64,000 bases of DNA, taken from contig CBDFNQ010000024.1 in the NCBI GenBank assembly GCA_965250225.1, forward strand, positions 38,673-102,672, written 5' to 3'. This document shows, piece after piece, positions 16,729 through 25,718 of this stretch. Under the pieces are notes generated by a model, which worked only from the letters and a program-made list of their open reading frames with translations, had not been told where the DNA came from and did not search any database. Made by a program: the position numbers and the translations under genes. The DNA is from CBDEUK01 sp965250225 (GTDB taxonomy: Bacteria; Pseudomonadota; Gammaproteobacteria; Eutrophobiales; Eutrophobiaceae). Each line of letters opens with the position of its first letter. The first letter of the stretch is position 1.

Positions 16729-19083
16729 TTAACCGTTCACTTGTAATTTGTAGCTTTCACTCATCACATCAACGGGCAAGGTGAAATAAAATCGTGTCCC
16801 CTGTCCATATTCCGACTCCAGCCAGATCCGACCATGGTGGCTTTCGACTATTTTTTTACAGATGGCAAGACCAATTCCTGTCCCCTGATATTCACTTTTA
16901 CCGTGCAAACGTTGAAAGATAACAAATATTTTTTCAAAATACTCAGATTCAATACCGATACCATTATCTCCAATACAAAATTGCCACTGTTTCCCTTTTT
17001 GTTCCACAGAGACATGCACCTTGTTTAATTTTTCTGGATCTCTGTATTTCACAGCATTGCCAATTACATTCTGGAACAACAGGCGTAATTGTCCGGCATC
17101 CCCATCAACTACGGGTAATTCATCACTTGTCACAACCGTACCTGTTTCATCAATCGCCACTATTAAGTTTTCAACAGCATAGTCAAAGATATTATTGATA
17201 TCCACTGAACTGAATTCCTCTGACTGAGTACTTAATCGTGAAAATTTCAACAGATCCTGAATCAATGTCTGCATGCGCTTGGCACCATCGACTATGTATT
17301 CGATAAATTCATCTGCATCATCATCCAGTTTATCTTTATAACGACTCGCTAGCAGTTGTGCATAACTGGAGACCATACGCAGGGGCTCCTGTAAATCATG
17401 GGAAGCAACATAAGCGAATTGCTCAAGTTCCTTGTTTGTCTTCATTAGTTCATGAGTTTGCTGCTGTAAGGACTCCTCCAGTATTTTCATTGACGTGATG
17501 TCCTGCATAATTTGTACAACAGCTGTTTTGCTACCATTAGTGTCATAAACTGGCCCTGCATCAATAGCAAGATAGCGAGGTTCGTTTTTATTGGGCATAT
17601 CGACCCAGTTTTGCACGCTGTAACCACCAGGCATGAGGGTCTCTCCCAGTTCAACCGGATACAGCTCAGAAATTTTTTCAAAATTACTGTCAATGACCAG
17701 ATCCGCCAGTAAAGGACGTTTCTCCTTATATATAGCCTTTGAATGTTGATCTGTTCCGAGGAGATCTTTAGCTTTAATGCCTGTCATGTTTTCACAGGCT
17801 ATGTTCCAGATCGTGACCTTGTGATCCAGATCAATCACAAAAGCAGGCACACTCAGGTTTCCAATCATATTTCCATAGTATTCTTTTTGGTTTTTATTTA
17901 ATAATTCTGATTGTGCCAGGGCATCGACATGCTTTTGTATTTCAATGTCTGCCTGTTTTTTTTCTGTAAAATCGATACAGGTACCGATATAGCCTCTAAA
18001 TTTTTCTTTATCGTCGAACCTTGGTTTACCTAGTTCAGAGATCCACCGATAATCTCCCGATGCATTCTTCATGCGATATTCATGATGAAATTTTTCATGG
18101 AGATTGAATGCCTGATTGTAGACTAACAGGATTGATTCACGATCATCTGGATGAATATTCTTTTCATTCCACTTAAGTGAAATCTCATCCTCCATTGATG
18201 TATTGAAATATTCTAACCAAGTATTATTAAACAACACGACTTTTCCATGCTCATCTGTCATCCACATCATGACAGGTGCATCATCAAGAAATGTTTGTAC
18301 CTCCTGCTCACTTAATATCAACTGATCCTGTAATTCATGTAAATCAGAAAATGTTTTCTGAAGATCTTTATCGAGTTCTATGAACTCGTTATTAGGTAGT
18401 TTTTTAACAGGTTTATATTCGCCTTCCGAAAATGTTTTTTGAATTGAAGAAAGTAACTGCGTTATAGGTTCCACTACTTTTTGATTTAAAACAAAATAAA
18501 TCGACAGAGTTGTAAAAAATAAAATGATCAAACTCATTAGATGAATAAACAGATCAAATTTATGTATATCGTTATAAGCCTTGGTAACATTAAGCACTAC
18601 CATGACCAGTGTTCTTCCTTCTTTTATATTAAATACACCACCCGATAACGGTAAAACCTGTATTAATCTGGTTGATTCATTTTCCTCCAGGAAAAGGCTG
18701 TGCGAAACTGTTGAATGTCTTGCTTTCTGAACAGTCTCTTTTAAACCACGGAACTGCTCAATATCAAATAGCTGACTAACCCGTTGCCTGTTTGAATGCG
18801 CAATAATTCTGTTATCATTGCCAACAATGGCCAGTGTTTCAATTGTCGGATCTGTTGCTAGATTTTGTAAAATACGGTTTAAAGCATTGATATTCTGGGA
18901 CTCGTATACGGTTTCCAATGAATACTCCAGATGTTCTGTAATGATTTCTCCGCGCTTCTTTATTTCTTTAAAAAGTAAGGCATCAGCCTGGTACTGCAGG
19001 ATTATTCCCGATATAGCAAATGCAACCCCCAATACCAATACAAGAGTGGTAATGATCTGGGTTGCAAGCTTATGGCTTTTCAT
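16729..19083 (-). CDS. Membrane sensor histidine kinase with extracytoplasmic and PAS domains
   Basis: 784 residues. TM1 (about 10-32) and TM2 (about 178-202) flank a periplasmic sensor region of about 145 residues. A HAMP-like segment (VVEPITQLLSSIQ), two PAS domains (about 265-380 and 400-530), a HisKA domain with His in ASHDLQEPLRM (about 560) and a HATPase domain with DNGIGI and GTGIGLAICKKI follow. The DLQEPLRM H-box is of the Cph1/phytochrome-like kinase group, but no chromophore-binding GAF or PHY domain is seen. It is preceded by an orphan substrate-binding lipoprotein gene 26 bases upstream, which may present a ligand to its periplasmic domain. Confidence 0.92.
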   Translation of the reverse strand: MKSHKLATQIITTLVLVLGVAFAISGIILQYQADALLFKEIKKRGEIITEHLEYSLETVYESQNINALNRILQNLATDPTIETLAIVGNDNRIIAHSNRQRVSQLFDIEQFRGLKETVQKARHSTVSHSLFLEENESTRLIQVLPLSGGVFNIKEGRTLVMVVLNVTKAYNDIHKFDLFIHLMSLIILFFTTLSIYFVLNQKVVEPITQLLSSIQKTFSEGEYKPVKKLPNNEFIELDKDLQKTFSDLHELQDQLILSEQEVQTFLDDAPVMMWMTDEHGKVVLFNNTWLEYFNTSMEDEISLKWNEKNIHPDDRESILLVYNQAFNLHEKFHHEYRMKNASGDYRWISELGKPRFDDKEKFRGYIGTCIDFTEKKQADIEIQKHVDALAQSELLNKNQKEYYGNMIGNLSVPAFVIDLDHKVTIWNIACENMTGIKAKDLLGTDQHSKAIYKEKRPLLADLVIDSNFEKISELYPVELGETLMPGGYSVQNWVDMPNKNEPRYLAIDAGPVYDTNGSKTAVVQIMQDITSMKILEESLQQQTHELMKTNKELEQFAYVASHDLQEPLRMVSSYAQLLASRYKDKLDDDADEFIEYIVDGAKRMQTLIQDLLKFSRLSTQSEEFSSVDINNIFDYAVENLIVAIDETGTVVTSDELPVVDGDAGQLRLLFQNVIGNAVKYRDPEKLNKVHVSVEQKGKQWQFCIGDNGIGIESEYFEKIFVIFQRLHGKSEYQGTGIGLAICKKIVESHHGRIWLESEYGQGTRFYFTLPVDVMSESYKLQVNG

Positions 19084-19109
19084 AAAAGTAATAATGATAT
19101 TTAAATTAG

Positions 19110-20114
19110 CTAATTCACTTCTTTACGTTTCTGCTCAATAGCAGACAGGATAAACGAAGCATCGATATTTAACCTGGCACTTTCAGGATTAGAATGTCCT
19201 GAATCTGTTAAATATTTTAGATAGCGCGAATTTGAACTCTCCAGAAAATTACCTTGCCCAAACATTTTAAGATTCAATTCAGTATCGCCTTTTTTTAAAC
19301 CGGAATAATCATCAGCAAATTCCTCACCAGTCTGGCCGATGAATGAACCTACAACAAAAAACACCTGCTCGGGTGTTTCATCAACAGCTTGCATAATATC
19401 AAACCAGGCCAGAAGAAAATTCTTCAAATCATCCGGGCGCCTCGTAATAACTTGTTGACTCACTGCCATAATATCAATCACTAGACTGTCAACTTCATTT
19501 GTTCTAAATACCACATTTCCATTAACTGCTGTTGCGGCCCCACTTAATTGTGGTTCCCACAATACAGCTGCGTCTAGTTCCTTGTTTATGAATTTTTTAT
19601 ACGCCACATCATTAGAAACATCAATGACTTCGACATCGGACAGATTTAAACCGTGTAATTCCAGCGCTTCAAATAAAATTAAATGATTAATTGTGAAACT
19701 TTTTGCTCCTACACGTTTACCTTGCAGACTTTTCATGTCCGTTATTCCAGAACTAGAAACAACACCATCAGAACCATGAGATATATTAGTCACTAATATG
19801 ATCTGCACTGGATCTGTTTCAGACTCTAAAACCAATAAATCTGACGCCGATATCAACCCCCCATCCAGTCGGCCACGTGTCAAAGCCCTACTCACATCAA
19901 ACTGGGATTCAAATTTAATTAACTCAACATCAACATCTCGCTCTTTAAATAATCCAGCTTCTTGTGCGTAACTGACAATATCAAAACCCGGCCATGGGGC
20001 GTATCCAACTCGTAATGGTGCATTATTAGAATTATCTTCTGAACATGATGAGGTCAACACGGTCAGAGAAATAATGATTACTTGGCTAAGCCTGTTTATA
20101 GAAAATTTTGTCAT
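19110..20114 (-). CDS. NMT1/SsuA-like substrate-binding lipoprotein (orphan)
   Basis: 334 residues with an N-terminal signal and a lipobox ending LTSSC at about residue 24, so it should be lipid-anchored in the periplasm. The mature part begins LRVGYAPWPGFD and contains GRLDGGLIS, GKRVGAKSFT and ELDAAVLWEPQ blocks, typical of type 2 periplasmic binding proteins for nitrate, sulfonate, taurine or thiamine precursors. No permease or ATPase gene is nearby; both flanking genes are kinases. A sensory rather than transport role is inferred from that context. The ligand is unknown. Confidence 0.88.
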   Translation of the reverse strand: MTKFSINRLSQVIIISLTVLTSSCSEDNSNNAPLRVGYAPWPGFDIVSYAQEAGLFKERDVDVELIKFESQFDVSRALTRGRLDGGLISASDLLVLESETDPVQIILVTNISHGSDGVVSSSGITDMKSLQGKRVGAKSFTINHLILFEALELHGLNLSDVEVIDVSNDVAYKKFINKELDAAVLWEPQLSGAATAVNGNVVFRTNEVDSLVIDIMAVSQQVITRRPDDLKNFLLAWFDIMQAVDETPEQVFFVVGSFIGQTGEEFADDYSGLKKGDTELNLKMFGQGNFLESSNSRYLKYLTDSGHSNPESARLNIDASFILSAIEQKRKEVN

Positions 20115-20250
20115 GAAAGTGATCCTTTAAATATCAACTCATTTACGTAAATATTATCTTGTTTAATTTACGCAGCTTGAATAGTTATTACGCATACGCC
20201 TTTTTTCTTTATCCTTGTTAAAATACGTTTTTCATCTGGAGAAGCCTTAT

Positions 20251-21510
20251 TCAATTCACAGCCTCCTTCATCAAAACAACTCCGTCATCTTCAGCATTTA
20301 TTTCTGTCGCAGCATTGGCTAATGTGAAATAAAAAGTACTGCCCTTTCCTGATGTTGATTCGATCCAGATACGCCCTCCATGGCGTGCAACTATTTTTTT
20401 GCATATTGCCAGGCCAATGCCGGTTCCAGAATATTGATCCCGGGTATGCAAGCGCTGGAACACATCAAAAATTCGACTGTAGAATTGTGGATCAATGCCA
20501 ATACCATTATCAGCAATTGAAAATTGCCAGTGATCACCATCCTGTTTTACTAATATATCAACTTCTACCAGTTTGTCTTTTTCTCGATACTTAATGGCAT
20601 TAGCAATCAGGTTCTGGAATAATTGCCTCAACTGTGATACATCACCTGAGACCACTGGCAAGGTGCTCTTCCGTATCGTGGCATCACATTCATCTATCGA
20701 CAGCTTTAACATATTGATAACATCATCGTAAATTGAATTACAATCGACAGGTATTAATGTATTCCCTTGCGTGCTAACCCGAGAATATTCAAGCAGATCT
20801 TTGATCAACCTCTGCATTCGCTGGGTACCATCTTTCGCGAACTCGATAAATTCACGTGCCTGATCGTCCAGTTTATCCTCATACCGATTTGCCAATAAAC
20901 CGGTGTAACTTGAGACCATGCGCAAGGGTTCCTGTAAATCATGTGAAGCGACATAAGCAAATTTTTCTAATTCTTCATTGGATCGAACAAGCTCACTGGA
21001 ATATTGTTTTAGTTTTGATTCATTTTTCTTTTGTAATTTAATTGATTCCTGTAAATCGAGTTTCTGTTTACGCAACAGTTGTTCTCTCTTAACCGAAGCT
21101 GAAACATCGTTTATTTGCAAAAAACAATGTCTCATTTTTGAATTGATGCGTATCGGTTTAACAATAATAGAGTGGTCAATACGATTATTTTCCCTGCGAT
21201 CATTGTCACTTGCATAGAGTGGGATTGGAGCCTTATGTATGGACTGAGAGATGATGGAAGCAGCACCCTGTCTGATGGCCTGCGTTATCGCCTGTTCAAC
21301 TCGGCTGTTGATCAGCTCTGGAAAAACATCGCCCAGTTTACGACCTAATACCTCTTCTGCAGAAAGACCTGTGTATTTTTGCATCCAGTTATTCCACAGC
21401 TCAATATCTCCTTGCGGATCAAAAATAACCAGACCATTATCTGAAATATCAAATACACTGTTTAACAGGTCGTTTTTTTCTGTCGACATTTCAGCCATCA
21501 TTACTGCCAT
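20251..21510 (-). CDS. Soluble PAS histidine kinase, Cph1-like
   Basis: Up to 419 residues; an ATG at codon 8 (MSTEKND) is an alternative start. A PAS domain (about 15-130, with LSAEEVLGRKLGDVFPE) is followed by a coiled coil, a HisKA domain with ASHDLQEPLRM and a HATPase domain with DNGIGI and GTGIGLAICKKI. The kinase core closely resembles that of the 784-residue kinase two genes downstream, and the two probably arose by duplication. No membrane helix is seen, so it is cytosolic. It lies just downstream of the CheC-like gene. Confidence 0.92.
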   Translation of the reverse strand: MAVMMAEMSTEKNDLLNSVFDISDNGLVIFDPQGDIELWNNWMQKYTGLSAEEVLGRKLGDVFPELINSRVEQAITQAIRQGAASIISQSIHKAPIPLYASDNDRRENNRIDHSIIVKPIRINSKMRHCFLQINDVSASVKREQLLRKQKLDLQESIKLQKKNESKLKQYSSELVRSNEELEKFAYVASHDLQEPLRMVSSYTGLLANRYEDKLDDQAREFIEFAKDGTQRMQRLIKDLLEYSRVSTQGNTLIPVDCNSIYDDVINMLKLSIDECDATIRKSTLPVVSGDVSQLRQLFQNLIANAIKYREKDKLVEVDILVKQDGDHWQFSIADNGIGIDPQFYSRIFDVFQRLHTRDQYSGTGIGLAICKKIVARHGGRIWIESTSGKGSTFYFTLANAATEINAEDDGVVLMKEAVN

Positions 21511-21556
21511 GATCGATAATGAAACATTCGCTGCAGTTTATTAAAACTATGCAGAT

Positions 21557-22174
21557 CTATGCGCTGCCTTCGAGTTGAAAATGTTTTTGTAATTCCTTAT
21601 GGAAATTCTCAATAGAATGAGTCCCCATGAGGAATGTCACATAGCCGTTAATATCTTTATCACGTATAGAAAAATTCATGTGTAATACCATCACTATACT
21701 TTCGCCACTATCCTCGCCATCATCCAGGATGTCATTAACGGTACCTTTGACCATTACCGGTATTTCACTTTCGATTTCCTCTTGCATCATGTCGGCAAGA
21801 CTGGCAAGACAACCGGTCAAAATAATATTTCCTACTTCTGACAAGGCTTCCTGTTCCATCTGACTTAATAATTCTTTCGGTACCGAATCATCCAATACCA
21901 ATTGCACCAACTCTAAATTTTTTTCTTCAGGAAGCAGCAACATTGCATCACCGGAGATGGGGCCAGTAAATTTCTCACTAACACCGGCAATAAATCCATC
22001 TTGCCCATTGTTGATCACTTCACATGCCTTATTTTTACTGACAAATTCCACCGTTGGTGCTGATAATTGCACCTCATGATTCACCATCTTGCTTAATGAA
22101 TTGCCAGCATGTCCCATGCCAATATTGAACGCCTCAGTAATGGCGTCTTTTTCCAAATCGGTAAATTCAAGCAT
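21557..22174 (-). CDS. CheC-like CheY-P phosphatase
   Basis: 205 residues from the ATG at 22174, chosen because it begins MLEFTDLEKDAI and overlaps the preceding receiver stop by eight bases (translational coupling). An in-frame start at 22210 would overlap much more. Two CheC-type active-site repeats are visible: ITEAFNIGMGHAGNSLS near residue 10 and LSEVGNIILTGCLASLA near residue 105, each with the E-x3-N pattern. CheC proteins dephosphorylate CheY-like receivers. Its partner is probably the receiver encoded directly upstream. Confidence 0.9.
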   Translation of the reverse strand: MLEFTDLEKDAITEAFNIGMGHAGNSLSKMVNHEVQLSAPTVEFVSKNKACEVINNGQDGFIAGVSEKFTGPISGDAMLLLPEEKNLELVQLVLDDSVPKELLSQMEQEALSEVGNIILTGCLASLADMMQEEIESEIPVMVKGTVNDILDDGEDSGESIVMVLHMNFSIRDKDINGYVTFLMGTHSIENFHKELQKHFQLEGSA

Positions 22175-22536
22175 TAGCACTCTCCATTTGAAAAAAACGC
22201 ATGATCTCATCTTCTGTTATCGGTTTGCCAATAAATTCTGCTCCTACTTCCTCTGCCCGCTTTCGTACAGCATCTTGTACATTCGCAGTCACCATAGCGA
22301 TGTTTGCCAGGGGAAATTTTTTCCTGAGTTTGACAGCCAGATCAGAACCATTCATGCCCGGGCATGTTGACATCAATCGTCATCATATCGATGGTATTTG
22401 TCTCGGCCAAACCCAAGGCTGTATCACCATCAACCGCTTCAACTACATCCCAATCAGGAAAATTTGTCTTGATGATAGTGTTGATCATCATTCTCGATAA
22501 TTTACTGTCATCCACTACTAATACTGTTTTGCTCAT
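22167..22536 (-). pseudogene. CheY-like receiver interrupted by an apparent 1-base insertion
   Basis: The first frame gives VLVVDDSKLSRMM up to MTIDVNMPG and then stops. The second frame continues with MNGSDLAVKL to FIGKPITEDE. Dropping one base at the GGGC of the 14-base palindrome CATGCCCGGGCATG (22353-22366) joins them into a normal receiver of about 122 residues with all active-site residues: the DD pair, Asp in TIDVNMPG, Thr in MVTAN and Lys in GKP. It heads the signalling block and is coupled to the CheC-like gene. The lesion may be a sequencing error at the strong hairpin or a real frameshift. Confidence 0.85.
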
Positions 22537-22742
22537 TTCACCCTCCAGTCATTTTCTTAAATCCAGACAAGACTATTAAGGATTGTCTGCAAGATTCCTA
22601 AAAAAATAGGAGTCCCAGCAAGTTAGCGACAAAGCTGCCAATTTCTTGACAAAAATTATCCTTAATTTTTAAGCTCTGCAAAGACAAAGCCAGATTGGAT
22701 GGATGGGAAAACAGAATATAAATATTCTTTAAAAACAGAGAT
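22537..22742 (-). promoter_or_regulatory. Spacer between recJ and the signalling block
   Basis: About 200 bases separate the recJ stop from the first receiver of the signalling block and should hold its promoter. TCCTA and TAGGA form a small inverted repeat around an A-rich loop near 22597-22612. No clear -35/-10 pair, sigma-54 site or terminator with a T tract is visible to me. Confidence 0.3.
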
Positions 22743-24476
22743 TTAAATTGTTATGGGTGTGATATGCTCGATCATGAGCTGCAACTGTTTCTGTCCACGA
22801 TACTCATTTATATCCAGCCGATAGACAGCGTGAACACGTTCAACTTGTTGAGGCCAGGATTCGTCCGTCGTATTAAAGGCTATTGCATTAATGCTTTTTG
22901 CATTTTTATCATGCTTTAAGTCGAGTTTTAAATGATTGTCACCAACAATTCTCTTCTTTAGTACTTGAAACTCACCATCAAAACAGGGTTCGGGAAATGA
23001 TTGTCCCCAGGGACCAGCATTGTCCAGCAAATATGCCATCTGCATAGATAACTCATCTGCCTGTAATTCTCCATCAGACATAACTTCACCATTTAATTGC
23101 TCCTTACAAAGAATTTTTTTTACTTCCTGATCGAACAATTCAGCAAACTGATCAAAGTGCGTCAATGACATCGTTAAACCAGCAGCCATGGCATGACCAC
23201 CAAATTTATGAATCAGACCGGGATTCTGAGCAACAATGGCTTCGAGAACATCTTTGATATGCAGCCCGGAAACGGAACGAGCCGATCCTTTAATGTTATT
23301 GTCTTTATCAGGGGCAAAGGCTATCACTGGACGATGGAACTGTTCTTTGACCTTTGAAGCAAGAATACCGACAACACCCTGATGCCATTGTTCGTTATAA
23401 AGACATATGCCATAGCATTCAGTGTTTTCTCTATTCGCCAGAATCAGGTTTAAATCTTCTAGTGCCTGTCCCTGCATTTCACTCTGAATGCGTCGACGTT
23501 CCTGATTGAGTTCATCCAACTCTTCGGCCATTTGCATCGCCAGGTTTTCGTCATCACACAGTAAACATTCGATCCCAAGTGACATATCCGTTAAACGGCC
23601 TGCGGCATTTAACCTGGGGACCAATGGCAAAGCCTAAATCCGCTGCCTTGAGATTATTCATCGAACGATTGGCTAGTTGTATCAATGCTTTTATGCCCTC
23701 ACAACAATATCCCTTTCGTATTCTGGACAAACCTTGTGAGATCATGACCCGATTATTAAAATCCAGCGGTACAACGTCTGCTACTGTTCCTAATGCAACC
23801 AGATCCAACAGAGTCGCTAAATTCGGTTCTTCGATAGCCTGTTCTTCAAACCAGTTTATATCTCTTAGATGCGCTCGCAGGGCAATCAATAGATTGAACA
23901 TCACACCCACACCCGCCAGGTACTTGCTTGGGTATTCATCACCCATCTGATTTGGATTAAGGATGACATCAGCATCCGGCAGCTCCTGACCGGGAAGATG
24001 ATGGTCGGTGATTAAAACATCAATGCCTAATCGCTTTGCTTCTTTAACACCATCAACACTGGAAATTCCATTGTCCACAGTGATGATCAAATCGGGTTCC
24101 AAATCTGCAGCTAGTTGAACGATATCTGGTGTCAGGCCATAACCATAATCAAAACGATTAGGAACAATGTATTCAACGTGTCTGGCACCAAGACTACTTA
24201 AGCCACGAATACCCACAGCGCAACTGGTCGCGCCATCGGCATCGAAATCTGCCACGATCAACATGCGTTTATCATGCTTTATAGCATCCGTTATTAATCC
24301 AACGGCAGCATCAATGTTTTTAAGTTTGAATAAGGTAAAAGATTTTTCAGTGAATAATCCATTGCCTCGGGAGAAGTGACATCACGTGCAAGCAGAACAC
24401 GTTCAAGAACAGGATGAAGGGAACCATTGAAACCACTCTGTGTAGAAATGGTTCGTTGTTTAATGAGTGTTTCCAT
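22743..24476 (-). pseudogene. recJ: Single-stranded-DNA exonuclease RecJ with two apparent frameshifts
   Basis: Three frames together give a full-length RecJ of about 577 residues. Frame one starts METLIKQR at 24476 and is lost after LLPYS at an A-run near 24318-24324, where one A appears missing. Frame two carries the DHH motifs (VADFDADGATS, TVDNGIS, ITDHHLPG) up to GFAIGP. There a run of four C (coding strand, 23616-23619) has one base too many. Frame three restores RLNAAGRL and continues with GGHAMAAGLT to the stop. RecJ degrades 5' single-stranded DNA in mismatch and recombination repair. Both lesions are in homopolymers and conserved residues resume directly, so sequence error is as likely as true decay. 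Confidence 0.92.
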
Positions 24477-24487
24477 CCGAAGTGTGT

Positions 24488-25507
24488 TTAGTTAAAAAAT
24501 GATTTGATAGATTTTCGTCCTTTCCAGAATCGCAAAAGCACCGATCGTTTTATACTTAATCGATAACCCTCTGTAATAATTTCCAGATTGTCGATAGTGC
24601 CATTTATTAAAAATAATAACATCGGATTTAACCACTGGCTTTCGAGTAAATGTACTGATTCCAACCATCCGAAAGGTTCATCGTATTGAACTGCTTGCAG
24701 GGCACCCGGTAAAATGAATAAATTCTCACCCCCCAGTTCATCTTCAAAAGATCCTACCCTGGATTCTTCAAGCATTGCATTCTCAGTAGAAGACAACATG
24801 CACAAACCTTTTACTATCGAGTCATCGCAGTAGACCTTCGACCAGTATCTTTCATAACTGTTTGGTAATTCACCTACCCCCCAAAACCAAAGACTATTGA
24901 TAACAGGCTCTCCTTTTGCATTACGCTGCTCATTGATTGAACAATCATGCAACATCATTTGAATTTCGTTTAACAAGCTCAACCATTGTGCTTTGTGCTC
25001 ACCTTGTAACATATAATCTGAAACATCCTGACCTGCTACTTCATAGATAGAACTGGTTTTTATGTTTGGTATGTTCGGTAATTGTAAATACCACCGATCA
25101 GCAACAGGCACTTCCAGGGTGCAATTTAATTCTATGAATTTATCTCTGAGAAGAGCTGCCAGGGCCAGAGCATCATGCTGGTTCAAGGAAAATTGACGGC
25201 TATCCATCAGAATTAAACCGTTTGCTGTTGGTTTAAGATGAATTGGATCAACACGCATCCATACACCTTGTGGGCGTGATGCCTCATCTACCAAACGACT
25301 TAAAGCAGCATAGGGAATGTCCGCATCCTTCTGGTTCTCTATTCCAAATAGATCTGTGATTTGATCAAGATAGGAAAGAGGATCAATTGAGTTTATCACT
25401 CCATAATTTAAAAAACGTCGCAATGATGTCAGATCAGATAAATCATCATTGGTAAATTCTGAAATAAAATGAAATAAACCGGGGAGATATAAAGTAATGC
25501 TTCGCAT
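24488..25507 (-). CDS. RpfE-type conserved protein
   Basis: 339 residues. It resembles the conserved family named after Xanthomonas RpfE, with the WFWGVGELP block near residue 208 and the N-terminal YLPGLF. The biochemical function is not known. In many gammaproteobacteria this gene lies next to recJ, as here (11 bases upstream of it). No signal peptide or membrane segment is evident. Confidence 0.75.
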   Translation of the reverse strand: MRSITLYLPGLFHFISEFTNDDLSDLTSLRRFLNYGVINSIDPLSYLDQITDLFGIENQKDADIPYAALSRLVDEASRPQGVWMRVDPIHLKPTANGLILMDSRQFSLNQHDALALAALLRDKFIELNCTLEVPVADRWYLQLPNIPNIKTSSIYEVAGQDVSDYMLQGEHKAQWLSLLNEIQMMLHDCSINEQRNAKGEPVINSLWFWGVGELPNSYERYWSKVYCDDSIVKGLCMLSSTENAMLEESRVGSFEDELGGENLFILPGALQAVQYDEPFGWLESVHLLESQWLNPMLLFLINGTIDNLEIITEGYRLSIKRSVLLRFWKGRKSIKSFFN

Positions 25508-25718
25508 TATTTTATACGTGAAGAGTTAAACATTAAAAACAAAAAGGCAGGCTTAGGCCTATGTCAAATTCTTTTATTTTCATTTCTCACTTTCTACTCT
25601 CTATTTCCTATTTCCTATTTCCTATTTCCTATTTCCTATTTCCTATTCCCTATTCCCTACTCTCTATTCCCTATTCCCTATTCCCTATTCCCTATTCCCT
25701 ATTCCCTATTCCCTATTC
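25508..25718. repeat. Heptanucleotide array downstream of thrC
   Basis: From about 25587 the spacer is a run of 7-base units, first ATTTCCT-type and then ATTCCCT-type, ending inside thrC. The TAG stop of thrC (25713-25715) is itself part of the repeat, and its last codon GAA also fits the unit. The part nearer the RpfE-type start is diverged, still partly in 7-base phase, and includes a short GC-rich inverted repeat near 25546-25561. Confidence 0.88.

Noticed and set aside
21557..22210. Longer CheC start at 22210
   Set aside because: It would overlap the receiver gene by over 40 bases with a non-conserved N-terminus; the ATG at 22174 gives the conserved start and a short coupling overlap.
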